Positions 17,746-29,218 of a stretch of 64,000 nt of DNA are shown one piece after another. The position numbers were made by a program, and so were the translations under genes. The stretch is from the NCBI RefSeq assembly GCF_025753795.1, contig NZ_JAOWPS010000005.1:310001-374000 (forward strand). The letters are read 5' to 3'. How positions within the stretch are numbered: position 1 is the stretch's first letter; each line of letters begins with the position of its first letter. The notes beneath the pieces were generated by a model. The model had not been told where the DNA came from and did not search any database. It saw only the letters and a list, made by a program, of their open reading frames with translations. Origin of the DNA: Mesorhizobium sp. YC-39 (GTDB taxonomy: Bacteria > Pseudomonadota > Alphaproteobacteria > Rhizobiales > Rhizobiaceae).

Positions 17746-18555
17746 TCAAATACCGCCATACCAGTCGTAGCCATTGTCCTCCCAATAGCCGCCTCGGCCG
17801 CCGCCGACTGTGGCGAAACTGTCGACCAGTTCGATTTTGGTGAGGTATTTCGGCATCTTGTAGCCGAGCTGGCGCTCGACGCGGACACGCAGCGGTGCGC
17901 CGTTTTCGACCGGCAGCGGCTTGCCGTTCAGGCCATAGGCCAGGATCGTCTGCGGGTGGCGGGCATCGATCAGGTCGATCGTGCCATAATATTTGATGTC
18001 GCCGGACAGGCTGCGCTCGATCGTGTCGAGGCAATGGAACATGACGTAGCGCGCCTGTGGCTTGACCACCGCCTGGTCCAGCACCAGGGACAGCGGCGTG
18101 CCGGTCCATTTGGCGATACAGCTCCAGCCTTCGACGCAGTCGTGGCGGGTGATCTGCGTGCGGCTCGGCATGTTCATGAGCTGCTCCCGGCTCAGCGACA
18201 GCGGCTTTTCGACGAGGCCTGTAACTTCCAGCCGCCAGTCCGCGAAATCATTGGCGAGCAGGCCTTTGTAGGTATCGTCGTCCGGCGCGGTGATGCCGTT
18301 CGGGCGCTGCGGCTGGCGGATGTCAGCTTCGGTGAATTCCGGCGCCAGCGAATCGCGACCGGCAAGCAGGCGTTGCGCGCGATGCGTCAGGTCGTTGGCG
18401 CCTTCGAGGAAGCTGCGCAGGCCGTCGCCGACGCCAAGCTGGCTGTCGAACGCATCGCAACCCGACAACATGATGCCCGATACGCCGAGGCTGGCCGAGG
18501 TCAGGAATTTCCGTCTGCTTATCTGTAGCTTGGGGCCGATCTGGAACTTTGGCAT
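17746..18555 (-). CDS. Tat-exported molybdopterin-dependent oxidoreductase (sulfite oxidase-like fold)
   Basis: A 269-residue protein of the oxidoreductase molybdopterin-binding family. Near the N-terminus is a Tat motif, I-S-R-R-K-F-L-T, followed by a hydrophobic stretch ending in the lipobox L-S-G-C. It may therefore be a Tat-translocated lipoprotein anchored in the membrane. The block RHDCVEGWSCIAKWTGTPLS contains the Cys that ligates Mo in this fold (D-C-V-E-G-W). The start at 18555 follows AGGAGCG and lies 1 nt beyond the stop of the upstream cytochrome b gene. The pair resembles Mo-enzyme/cytochrome b couples that pass electrons between the quinone pool and a periplasmic substrate. The substrate cannot be deduced. 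Confidence 0.9.
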   Translation of the reverse strand: MPKFQIGPKLQISRRKFLTSASLGVSGIMLSGCDAFDSQLGVGDGLRSFLEGANDLTHRAQRLLAGRDSLAPEFTEADIRQPQRPNGITAPDDDTYKGLLANDFADWRLEVTGLVEKPLSLSREQLMNMPSRTQITRHDCVEGWSCIAKWTGTPLSLVLDQAVVKPQARYVMFHCLDTIERSLSGDIKYYGTIDLIDARHPQTILAYGLNGKPLPVENGAPLRVRVERQLGYKMPKYLTKIELVDSFATVGGGRGGYWEDNGYDWYGGI

Positions 18556-18556
18556 G

Positions 18557-19438
18557 TCAGACGCTCCTTTCTGACGATTTTCCGTCATGCGCCGGCGGAT
18601 CGGTTCGGTACCAGCCCGTGATGATGGAGCGCAATTCGTTGATCGGGCCGGCGGCGAGGATCATCAGCATGTGAATGATGAAGAAGCCGACGAGCAGCAC
18701 CATCACGATGAAATGGATGGTGCGCGCGGTCTGCCGGCCGCCCAGGAGGTCGTTGAGGAACGGCAGCACCGCATTCATGCTCGGCGACATGGCGAGGCCG
18801 GTGATGATCATCAGCGGCAAAAGCACGAACAGCACGCCGCCATAGGCCATTTTCTGCAGCGTGTTGTATTCGCGGGTGTGGTGGAATTTGAGCTTGGCGT
18901 GGTCGATGATGTCCCGCGGCAGGCGCTTGAGATCGTCGATGCGCGGGGCGAGATCGCGGCGTAGATGGCCATTGATCAGGCTGGCGACCAACCACACGAT
19001 CAGCGTCGTCGACAGTATCCAGGCGAAAAAGAAATGCACGACGCGGGCGGTGCCGAGGTCGTAGTAGGACGGGATTGTCGCCCAGGATGGAAAGGCGCGG
19101 GACGTTTCCTGACCGGCCGGCCCGGACCAGCCAAGCACGCCTGTCGTGTCGAAACGCTTGCCGAAGATTTCGGTGTAGCCGCGGGGACCGGTTGCGGTGT
19201 TCTCCGCGCCGATGGCGAAGACGGTGTTGTTATAGGTGAAGCCGGATTCCTTGCCGATATAGAGCTGGGGGCGGGCGTTGAATATCTGCAGGCCGGAAAG
19301 CAGCATGAAGAACAGCGAGATCGCCCAGAGCCAGTGCGTCAGCCGCGTCCAGCGCGACTGCCGATAGATCAGCGTCGCATCCTTCGATGGGGCGGTGTCC
19401 GCGCCGGCGATGGGTTGGCTTCTGGCAAACGATTCCAT
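18557..19438 (-). CDS. cytochrome b/b6-type membrane subunit
   Basis: A 293-residue integral membrane protein of the di-heme cytochrome b561/formate dehydrogenase gamma-like group. It has about four or five hydrophobic helices. His residues suited to heme b binding occur in RLTHWLWAISLFF, VVHFFFAWILS, KFHHTREYN and TIHFIVMVLLVGFFIIHMLM. It should exchange electrons between quinones and the molybdopterin protein whose gene starts 1 nt after this stop. The tight coupling supports a two-subunit enzyme. The ATG at 19438 fits the start of the family-like sequence. Upstream is a ~110-bp spacer to the DUF1345 gene. Confidence 0.88.
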   Translation of the reverse strand: MESFARSQPIAGADTAPSKDATLIYRQSRWTRLTHWLWAISLFFMLLSGLQIFNARPQLYIGKESGFTYNNTVFAIGAENTATGPRGYTEIFGKRFDTTGVLGWSGPAGQETSRAFPSWATIPSYYDLGTARVVHFFFAWILSTTLIVWLVASLINGHLRRDLAPRIDDLKRLPRDIIDHAKLKFHHTREYNTLQKMAYGGVLFVLLPLMIITGLAMSPSMNAVLPFLNDLLGGRQTARTIHFIVMVLLVGFFIIHMLMILAAGPINELRSIITGWYRTDPPAHDGKSSERSV

Positions 19439-19551
19439 TTGTCTCGTCCTCTCGACCGCTCAGCCGGCCTTACCAGTACTTCTCCTCCCAATACGCTGCC
19501 AGCCAAAGTGATGTTTCATCCGATCACGGAATTATTACGGGCCGCTCGATA

Positions 19552-20229
19552 TTAAGGGCTGCCGAGGCTGACGGCCAGGTTGACGGCGGCCGCGACGATA
19601 ACCGTATTGAAAAAGAACGACACGATCGAATGCAGAAGCACGATGCGACGCATTTGCGTGGTCGAGACCTGGGTATCGGAGGTTTGCGAGGTCATGCCGA
19701 CGGTGGCCGAGAAATAGAGGAAATCCCAACCGTCCGGCTGCTCCTTACCGGTGAATTCGAGGCCGCCGACAGGCTTTTTCTCCTTAGATTTGCTGCCGGT
19801 CTCTTCATCGTCCATCCAGTAGACATGCGCGTAATGGAGCGCCGCCATCGCATGGATAGTGAACCAGCCGAGCGGGATCGAAGCGAGCGCAAACAGCAAC
19901 CCGAGGAGCTGCTTGCTGTCTTTCGTGTTGATGAGCTGGAACAAGGAGATGGTGGCGACACCGACGACGACAAGCGTGACGGCGAAGATGACCAGCACCG
20001 GCTGATCGGTGGCGCGCGCATTCTTGCTGAGATAGCGGCCCGTGAGCCGCGGCATCTGGGCGACGACGAGGATGATGTAGGCGGCAAAGAACGCGTTGGC
20101 GCCGATCGAATAGGCGAGGGGCGCTCGCAGGATCAGTGCGACGATCAGCGCGATGATGCCAATACAGGCCGACACCGCGAATTGCATGTGCCGGTGCAAG
20201 GGTGTCTTGATGGGCGTTTCGGCGGCCAT
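19552..20229 (-). CDS. DUF1345 domain-containing membrane protein
   Basis: A 225-residue membrane protein with about five or six hydrophobic helices. The C-terminal block D-F-L-Y-F-S-A-T-V-G-M-T-S-Q-T-S-D and the final helix HSIVSFFFNTVIVAAAVNLA are typical of DUF1345. Y-F-S-x-T-x-G-M-T-x-Q is reminiscent of a channel pore loop, though the family has no assigned function. It starts 4 nt after the stop of the DUF188 gene on the same strand, so the two are probably co-transcribed. Confidence 0.85.
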   Translation of the reverse strand: MAAETPIKTPLHRHMQFAVSACIGIIALIVALILRAPLAYSIGANAFFAAYIILVVAQMPRLTGRYLSKNARATDQPVLVIFAVTLVVVGVATISLFQLINTKDSKQLLGLLFALASIPLGWFTIHAMAALHYAHVYWMDDEETGSKSKEKKPVGGLEFTGKEQPDGWDFLYFSATVGMTSQTSDTQVSTTQMRRIVLLHSIVSFFFNTVIVAAAVNLAVSLGSP

Positions 20230-20233
20230 GGCT

Positions 20234-20701
20234 TTAGCCAGATGTGGCGGTTTTCAGCGCACGCCGCAAGATGCGGTCGAGTTCGCCGAGAAACCGCGAA
20301 CGGTCCTGCGGCGCGAAGCTCGCATTATAGCCCTTGCTTTCGCCGGTCTCGCGCAGATGCTGCTTGAGGTCGCGCATCGCCACCGCCATGCCGATCGTCT
20401 CCGGCGTGAACGGACGCCCCGTCGGCCCGAGCACATGGGCGCCAAGCGCCACAGTGCGGGCGGCAAGCGGGATATCGGCAGTCACCACGATGTCGTTGGG
20501 CCGGGCGTTGTCAACGATCCAGTCGTCGGCGGCGTCGGCGCCCTTGGAGACGACGACATTGCGGATCATCGGATCGCGAGATGGCCGCAGTCCGCCATTG
20601 GAGACGAAGGTGACGATAACACCATGGCGCTCGGCCACCTTTTCGACCTCGGCTTTGACCGGGCAGGCGTCGGCGTCGACGTAAATGGCAGGTGCTGGCA
20701 T
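20234..20701 (-). CDS. DUF188/YaiI-YqxD family protein
   Basis: A 155-residue soluble protein of the YaiI/YqxD (DUF188) family, related to PIN-like nuclease folds. The opening I-Y-V-D-A-D-A-C-P-V-K, the middle DDWIVDNARPNDIVVTADIPLA and GRPFTPETIGMAVAMRDL are family signatures with acidic residues placed as in a metal site. The cellular role is unknown. ATG at 20701; an in-frame TTG lies 12 nt upstream. It is downstream of gfa but separated from it by the terminator at 20720-20748, and so probably has its own promoter. Confidence 0.9.
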   Translation of the reverse strand: MPAPAIYVDADACPVKAEVEKVAERHGVIVTFVSNGGLRPSRDPMIRNVVVSKGADAADDWIVDNARPNDIVVTADIPLAARTVALGAHVLGPTGRPFTPETIGMAVAMRDLKQHLRETGESKGYNASFAPQDRSRFLGELDRILRRALKTATSG

Positions 20702-20719
20702 CGTTGGTCCCAAAAGAAT

Positions 20720-20748
20720 ATGGGGCCGGGAGAGATGCCCGGCCCCAT
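20720..20748 (-). terminator. Rho-independent terminator after gfa
   Basis: A perfect 11-bp inverted repeat (ATGGGGCCGGG / CCCGGCCCCAT) with a 7-nt loop. On the minus strand it is followed by ATTCTTTT. It lies 19 nt beyond the gfa stop and 18 nt before the DUF188 start, so it should end the frmA-gfa transcript. Confidence 0.8.
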
Positions 20749-20767
20749 TAATGTCGTCGGGTTGTCG

Positions 20768-21337
20768 CTAGGCCGGCAGCGCGCCGGACTTCTTCGCGGT
20801 CCAGGTGGCGATGTAGTCCATCAGGCCGGGGTTGAGGCAATCATAGGGTTCGAGGCCAATCGACTTCAACTGCGCCCGGATGCCGTCCATGCGGCCTGGA
20901 TCGACACCGGATTCGATGATCGACGAGACAAAGGCGGTGAAGCCTGGCGGCGACCAGCCATCTTCCTCGAAGCGCTCTGGATGAATGAAGGAGAGCCCCT
21001 TGAACGGGTGGTCGCGCTCGACCGGACCGTGCATGTGGACGCCGCAGCCGGTGCAGGCGTGGCGCTGGATCAGCGCGCTCGGATCGACGACCTTCAGCTT
21101 GTCGCCGTTCTCGGTCACCGTCACGTCGCCCGTACCGGCAACCGCGACCACCGAAAACAGCGCACCCTCCGGCTTCCAGCATTTGGTGCAGCCGCAGGCA
21201 TGGTTGTGGGCGATCTGACCCTTGACCTTCACCTTCACCGGCTTGCTGGTGCAGGCGCAGACCAGCGTGCCGCCGGCAAAGCTTGCGCTTTCCTTGGGCA
21301 GTCCATTGTCGATTTTCGGATGCAGTTTTTCAGGCAT
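20768..21337 (-). CDS. gfa: S-(hydroxymethyl)glutathione synthase (formaldehyde-activating, Gfa)
   Basis: A 189-residue GFA-family zinc protein proposed to speed condensation of formaldehyde with glutathione. Zinc ligands are visible in [27 protein letters not shown] and [13 protein letters not shown]. The C-terminus [17 protein letters not shown] and [14 protein letters not shown] match full-length Gfa. It lies downstream of frmA in the same direction, with a small unknown gene between. Together they form the entry of glutathione-dependent formaldehyde oxidation; the third enzyme, S-formylglutathione hydrolase, is not in the window. A strong terminator follows. Confidence 0.94.
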   Translation of the reverse strand: MPEKLHPKIDNGLPKESASFAGGTLVCACTSKPVKVKVKGQIAHNHACGCTKCWKPEGALFSVVAVAGTGDVTVTENGDKLKVVDPSALIQRHACTGCGVHMHGPVERDHPFKGLSFIHPERFEEDGWSPPGFTAFVSSIIESGVDPGRMDGIRAQLKSIGLEPYDCLNPGLMDYIATWTAKKSGALPA

Positions 21338-21355
21338 TTTTTCCTCCCTTGTTGG

Positions 21356-21627
21356 TCATGGCGTTTCGACGTCAATGACCGCTTCATTTTCCATGAGGTG
21401 CACTTTTAGCAAGCGATGCACCTCGGTCAGTCTCCTGTTCAAAAAGGTATCGCGTACGAGAAAGCTGATTTCATCTGTCGCATGATCGATCTCTCCCAAA
21501 TCGATCTGAATGCGATTGTTTGCCCTATAGCCACGCCACAGATCCTCGCCAAAATTCCGTATTCGATGGACCGTCGACTTTTCGAAGTCGACGAAGCGGA
21601 TACGAACACGATTTTGAACCTCCTTCA

Positions 21628-21628
<1 letters not shown>
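21356..21628 (-). CDS. small hypothetical protein between frmA and gfa
   Basis: A 90-codon frame starting with GTG at 21628, which overlaps the frmA stop. It ends 18 nt before the gfa ATG. The predicted protein is hydrophilic and evenly mixed (FEKSTVHRIRNFGEDLWRGY, then IQIDLGEIDHATDEISFLV), and reads like a real small protein. The base composition is lower in GC than its neighbours, and third positions are only about half G/C, so it may be acquired or weakly expressed. I recognise no family. A GAAGGAGG sits just inside the frame, so a later start is possible, though no ATG follows in frame until the C-terminus. The gap without it would be 290 bp. Confidence 0.5.
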
Positions 21629-22755
<1,127 letters not shown>

Positions 22756-22819
22756 CAGGCAGTTCCTCCCAAGGCAATCGATAAAGTTTCAGGTTTCGGC
22801 GGGGCCATAAGCCTGCCTA

Positions 22820-22865
22820 GCGCATGGCCCCGAAAATCGGAATCGATTTCCTCGGGATCATGCGC
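22820..22865. repeat. palindromic intergenic repeat upstream of frmA
   Basis: GCGCATGGCCCCGAAAATCG and its imperfect complement ending GGGATCATGCGC form a ~46-bp palindrome. The words CCCGAAAATCGG and GGATCATGCGCAAAA belong to a repeat that I recall as common between genes in Mesorhizobium. It lies 65 nt upstream of frmA in the divergent spacer shared with the channel-like gene. The rest of the 22756-22957 spacer shows no gene that I trust. Confidence 0.65.
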
Positions 22866-22957
22866 AAAATCAAAGTGTGCCACTGCGTCCTGTAGTGTGG
22901 CGAAATGCCCGCTCTTCGGTCGTAGTGAGCACAAAATCAATCTTATAAAATTCGGCG

Positions 22958-23392
22958 ATGGCGGCCAATCTCCTCCTTGCGACGTTTTTCGACGTGCTGA
23001 CCTTCCTGATCCATGCTGCCGGGCTGATTGCCCTGACGCATCTGATCACGTTTTTGCTGGCTCATCCATTGCTCGACGGCAGCCAGGCGGAGAAAGCGGT
23101 GGCGCTGGCGGTCCTGGCGCTCGGCATGTTCATCCTGTTGTGCATCGAGATGGCCATCTGGGCGCTAGGCATGCTGGCCGTCGGCGCCTTCGCCGATTTC
23201 GACACCGCCTTCTATTTCTCGACCTCGGCGTTCGCGACGATCGGCTTCACGGACGTTGCGTCGGCGAAGCAATGGCAATTGCTCGCCTCGCTGGAAGGCG
23301 TGACCGGCTTTCTCATCATGGGCTGGTCTGCAGCCTATCTGGTCACCTCCGGCATACGTTTCGGCCCATTCGAGCGCGACAAGCATTTTTGA
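22958..23392 (+). CDS. two-TM ion-channel-like membrane protein
   Basis: A 144-residue membrane protein with hydrophobic helices at about 4-35, 47-79 and 108-131, and a pore-loop-like segment Y-F-S-T-S-A-F-A-T-I-G-F-T-D (residues 86-99). This matches the ion channel (K+ channel 2-TM) pattern, in which the filter normally reads T-V/I-G-Y/F-G-D. Here the second Gly is Thr (TIGFTD), so K+ selectivity is doubtful. It may be a degenerate or non-canonical channel. It is divergent from frmA. The stop codon lies inside a short tandem duplication. Confidence 0.75.
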   Translation: MAANLLLATFFDVLTFLIHAAGLIALTHLITFLLAHPLLDGSQAEKAVALAVLALGMFILLCIEMAIWALGMLAVGAFADFDTAFYFSTSAFATIGFTDVASAKQWQLLASLEGVTGFLIMGWSAAYLVTSGIRFGPFERDKHF

Positions 23393-23414
23393 GGCGGGCA
23401 TTTTTGAAGCGGGG
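23384..23414 (+). repeat. short tandem duplication across a stop codon
   Basis: CATTTTTGAGGCGGG (23384-23398) is followed at once by CATTTTTGAAGCGGGG (23399-23414) and then CATTCTGA. The unit contains the channel gene's last His-Phe codons and its stop. Each unit carries a TGA in step with a CAT-TTT-TGA reading, which suggests a recent 15-16 bp slippage duplication. Confidence 0.7.
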
Positions 23415-23512
23415 CATTCTGAAAACCGGTTTCGCGCCGGCCACTCCGGCACTTGAGACATCACGGGATAGTCCATAGAACTGGACCGCTTCGCCGGAGG
23501 AATGACATCCGC

Positions 23513-25525
<2,013 letters not shown>

Positions 25526-25650
25526 GGCAGGCTGCGCAGGTCACCGCAAGCCTGTGGTCAGCGGTCGTTTGTACTGGACTGGTATCACCCGGTCCCGGAC
25601 AATACATCTTTACCGATTGAGTCTCTTGGGCGGCGGCTGTACGGAAAACC

Positions 25651-28600
25651 ATGGCGGATGACAGACTTCCACGCGACCCGTTGCTGCGCGAGGCAGCCGT
25701 AAAGGCAGCGCGGCCGGAAGTGGCATCGCGGCCGTTCATCCATCTACGCGTGCATTCGGCCTATTCACTGCTCGAAGGCGCCCTGCAGCTCGGCACGGTT
25801 GTCGCCCATGCGGTGAAGGACGAGTGCCCGGCTATCGCGGTGACCGACACCAACAATTTGTTCGGGGCGCTGGAATTCGCCCAGAAGGCGGTGAAGGAGG
25901 GCATTCAACCGATCATCGGCTGCCAGACCGCTCTCGCCTTTTCCGGCGAAGCGAATGACAGCCAGCGTGACCGCAGGCGGCAAGGCCCGGACATGCGGCC
26001 GGTGGTTTTGATCGCGGCGACCGAGGCTGGCTATTCCAACCTGGTCAGACTGGTCAGCCGGGTCTATCTCGAAACGCCGCCCGGCGAAGCCGTGCATCTG
26101 ACGACCGAGATGCTGCAGGGCCATTGCGACGGGCTGATCTGTCTCAGCGGCGGGCCGCGCGGCCCGATCGGCATTGCCTTGAAGGAAGACCGCCGCGATC
26201 TTGCAGAGCAGCGGCTGCTCACGCTCAAGGTACTGTTCGGCGACCGGCTCTATGTCGAGCTGGATCGGGTTTCCGGCTACGACCGCACGATCGAGAAGTC
26301 GACGGTCGATCTGGCCTATAGCCACGACCTGCCGTTGGTCGCCACCAATGAGGCGTTTTTTTCCTCGCGAGAAGACTATGAGGCGCATGACGCGCTGATC
26401 GCCATCGCCGAGGGCTCGGTCGTCGCCGTCGATAACCGCCGCCGCCTGTCGCCCGACAATTTCCTGAGAAGCCAGGCCGACATGGCACGGCTGTTTGCCG
26501 ATCTGCCGGAGGCGATCGACAACACGGTCGAGATCGCGCTGCGCTGTTCCTATTATCCGAAGACCCGCAATCCGATCCTGCCGCGCTTCACCGGAGGCGA
26601 TGTCGCCGACAATGACGCCGCGGTGAAGGCGGAGGCCGACGAACTGGCCCGCCAGGCGCATGAGGGGCTGGAGGCGCGGCTTGCGGCGCACGGTCCCACG
26701 CCAGGCTATACGGTCGAGCAGTATCGCGAACGGCTCGATTTCGAGCTCGGTATCATCACGAAGATGAAGTTCCCCGGCTACTTCCTGATCGTTGCCGATT
26801 TCATCAAATGGGCCAAGGCGCAAGGCATTCCGGTGGGGCCGGGGCGCGGTTCTGGCGCAGGCTCGCTGGTCGCCTATTCGACAACCATCACCGACATCGA
26901 CCCGCTGCGCTTCTCCTTGCTGTTCGAGCGCTTCCTCAATCCGGACCGCGTGTCGATGCCCGACTTTGACATCGATTTCTGCCAGGACCGGCGCGAGGAG
27001 GTCATCCGCTACGTCCAGCAGAAATACGGCCGCGACCAGGTCGGCCAGATCATCACTTTCGGTACGCTGCAGGCCCGCGCGGTGCTGCGCGATGTCGGCC
27101 GCGTGCTGCAGATGCCTTACGGCCAGGTCGACAAGCTCTCCAAGATGGTGCCGTCGAACCCGGCCAACCCGGTCAAGCTCGCCGATGCCATCGCCAACGA
27201 GCCGCGCTTTGCCGAGGAGGCCGAGAAGGAGCCGATCGTCCAGACGCTGCTCGACATGGCTCAGAAGCTGGAAGGCCTCTACCGCCACGCCTCGACGCAC
27301 GCCGCTGGTATCGTCATCGGCGACCGGCCGCTGTCGGAACTGGTGCCGATGTATCGCGATCCGCGCTCGGACATGCCGGTCACCCAGTTCAACATGAAAT
27401 ATGTCGAGCAGGCCGGGTTGGTGAAGTTCGATTTCCTGGGCCTGAAGACACTGACGGTGCTGGAGACGGCGGTCAAGCTGATCCGCCGCCGCGGTATCGA
27501 AATCGACCTTGCCCGCATTCCGCTCGACGATCCTGACACCTACGCCATGCTGTCGCGCGGCGAGGTGGTCGGCGTGTTCCAGGTGGAAAGTGCCGGCATG
27601 CGCAAGGCGCTGATCGGCATGCGGCCCGACTGCATCGAGGACATTATCGCGCTGGTCGCTCTTTATCGGCCAGGCCCGATGGAGAACATCCCGACCTACA
27701 ACGCCAGAAAGCATGGCGAGGAGGAGATGGCCTCGATCCACCCGAAGATCGACCATCTGGTGAAGGAGACGCAAGGCGTCATCGTCTACCAGGAACAGGT
27801 CATGCAGATCGCGCAGGAGCTTGCCGGCTATTCGCTCGGCGAAGCCGACCTGCTGCGCCGCGCCATGGGCAAGAAGATCCGCGCAGAGATGGACAAGCAG
27901 CGCGAGCGTTTCGTCTCGGGCGCCGTCGAGAGGGGCGTCGGCAAGCCGCAGGCCGACTTCATCTTCGACCTTCTGGCAAAGTTCGCCGACTACGGCTTCA
28001 ACAAATCACATGCCGCGGCTTACGCGGTCGTCTCCTACCAGACGGCCTATCTCAAGGCGCATTATCCGGTCGAGTTCCTGGCGGCGTCGATGACGCTCGA
28101 CATGGGCAACACCGACAAGCTCGCCGATTTCCGCCAGGATGCGCTGCGCCTCGGCATCGAAGTCGTGGCGCCGTCGGTGATGACCAGTTTCCGCGCCTTC
28201 GAGGTTGGCGAGAACAAGATCTTCTATTCGCTGGCAGCACTCAAGGGCGTCGGCGACGCGGCGGTCGAGCATATCGTCGCGACGCGCGGCGAAAAGCCGT
28301 TCAAGAGTCTCGCCGACTTCTGCGAGCGGGTCGACCCGAAGATCGTCGGCAAGCGCGTTTTCGAAAGCCTGATCATGGCCGGCGCGCTGGACTGTTTCGG
28401 GCATGATCGCGCCGCGATGATGGCGGGCGTCGAACGGATGATGGGCCTGGCGTCGCTGGCGCAGCAGAATGCCGTCTCCGGCCAGGTCGACATTTTTGGC
28501 GCCTCGCTTGGAGCCCAGTCGCAGGCGCTCAATCTGCCAGCAGCCGAGCCATGGCTCGCCGCCGACCGGCTGCACCGCGAATTCCAGGTGGTCGGCTTCT

Positions 28601-29178
28601 ATCTCTCGGCGCACCCGCTCGACGAATATAGAGCGGCGCTGCAAAAGATGCGGGTGCAGAACTGGGCCGAATTCTCGGCCGCCGTCAAACGGGGTGCTGC
28701 CGCCGGCCGGCTTGCCGGCACCGTCACCACCAAGCAGGAACGGAAGACCCGTACCGGCAACAAGATGGGCGTCGTGCAGTTCTCCGACAATTCGGGCCAG
28801 TACGAGGCGGTGCTGTTTTCCGAAGGCCTGGCGCAATATCGTGACCTATTGGAGCCCGGGCGCTCGGTGGTGATCACCGTTTCGGCCGAAGACAGGCCGG
28901 AAGGCGTCAATTTGCGCATCAACTCGGTGCAATCGCTGGAGGACGAGGCAAGCCGCGTCCAGAAGGCGCTGCGCATCTTTGTCAGGGACGACGGGCCAGC
29001 GTCGATCATTCAATCGCAGCTCAAACAGCGGGGCGACAGTCAGGTCAGCATTATTGTCCTGAAAGGAGAGGCGCAAGGCGAGGTCGAGATCGCTTTGCCA
29101 GGTGGGTATCGCGTCTCGCCACAAATCGCATCCGCCATGCGAGCAGTGCAGGGCGTGGTGGAAGTGGAACTTGTGTAG
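25651..29178 (+). CDS. dnaE: DNA polymerase III subunit alpha (replicative)
   Basis: A 1175-residue C-family polymerase. The N-terminal PHP domain begins F-I-H-L-R-V-H-S-A-Y-S-L-L-E-G-A. The catalytic palm shows G-P-G-R-G-S-G-A-G-S-L-V-A-Y and the metal site P-D-F-D-I-D-F. Further blocks are VVSYQTAYLKAHYPVEF and the C-terminal OB-fold/tau-binding region (KQERKTRTGNKMGVVQFSD). The length and full PHP domain indicate the replicative DnaE1 rather than the shorter mutagenic DnaE2/ImuC. It follows pccA with a 125-bp gap, so it probably has its own promoter. Confidence 0.96.
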   Translation: MADDRLPRDPLLREAAVKAARPEVASRPFIHLRVHSAYSLLEGALQLGTVVAHAVKDECPAIAVTDTNNLFGALEFAQKAVKEGIQPIIGCQTALAFSGEANDSQRDRRRQGPDMRPVVLIAATEAGYSNLVRLVSRVYLETPPGEAVHLTTEMLQGHCDGLICLSGGPRGPIGIALKEDRRDLAEQRLLTLKVLFGDRLYVELDRVSGYDRTIEKSTVDLAYSHDLPLVATNEAFFSSREDYEAHDALIAIAEGSVVAVDNRRRLSPDNFLRSQADMARLFADLPEAIDNTVEIALRCSYYPKTRNPILPRFTGGDVADNDAAVKAEADELARQAHEGLEARLAAHGPTPGYTVEQYRERLDFELGIITKMKFPGYFLIVADFIKWAKAQGIPVGPGRGSGAGSLVAYSTTITDIDPLRFSLLFERFLNPDRVSMPDFDIDFCQDRREEVIRYVQQKYGRDQVGQIITFGTLQARAVLRDVGRVLQMPYGQVDKLSKMVPSNPANPVKLADAIANEPRFAEEAEKEPIVQTLLDMAQKLEGLYRHASTHAAGIVIGDRPLSELVPMYRDPRSDMPVTQFNMKYVEQAGLVKFDFLGLKTLTVLETAVKLIRRRGIEIDLARIPLDDPDTYAMLSRGEVVGVFQVESAGMRKALIGMRPDCIEDIIALVALYRPGPMENIPTYNARKHGEEEMASIHPKIDHLVKETQGVIVYQEQVMQIAQELAGYSLGEADLLRRAMGKKIRAEMDKQRERFVSGAVERGVGKPQADFIFDLLAKFADYGFNKSHAAAYAVVSYQTAYLKAHYPVEFLAASMTLDMGNTDKLADFRQDALRLGIEVVAPSVMTSFRAFEVGENKIFYSLAALKGVGDAAVEHIVATRGEKPFKSLADFCERVDPKIVGKRVFESLIMAGALDCFGHDRAAMMAGVERMMGLASLAQQNAVSGQVDIFGASLGAQSQALNLPAAEPWLAADRLHREFQVVGFYLSAHPLDEYRAALQKMRVQNWAEFSAAVKRGAAAGRLAGTVTTKQERKTRTGNKMGVVQFSDNSGQYEAVLFSEGLAQYRDLLEPGRSVVITVSAEDRPEGVNLRINSVQSLEDEASRVQKALRIFVRDDGPASIIQSQLKQRGDSQVSIIVLKGEAQGEVEIALPGGYRVSPQIASAMRAVQGVVEVELV

Positions 29179-29218
29179 GACCTGAGACATCTGACTGTCG
29201 GCGGCATAGGGGTGCGCC

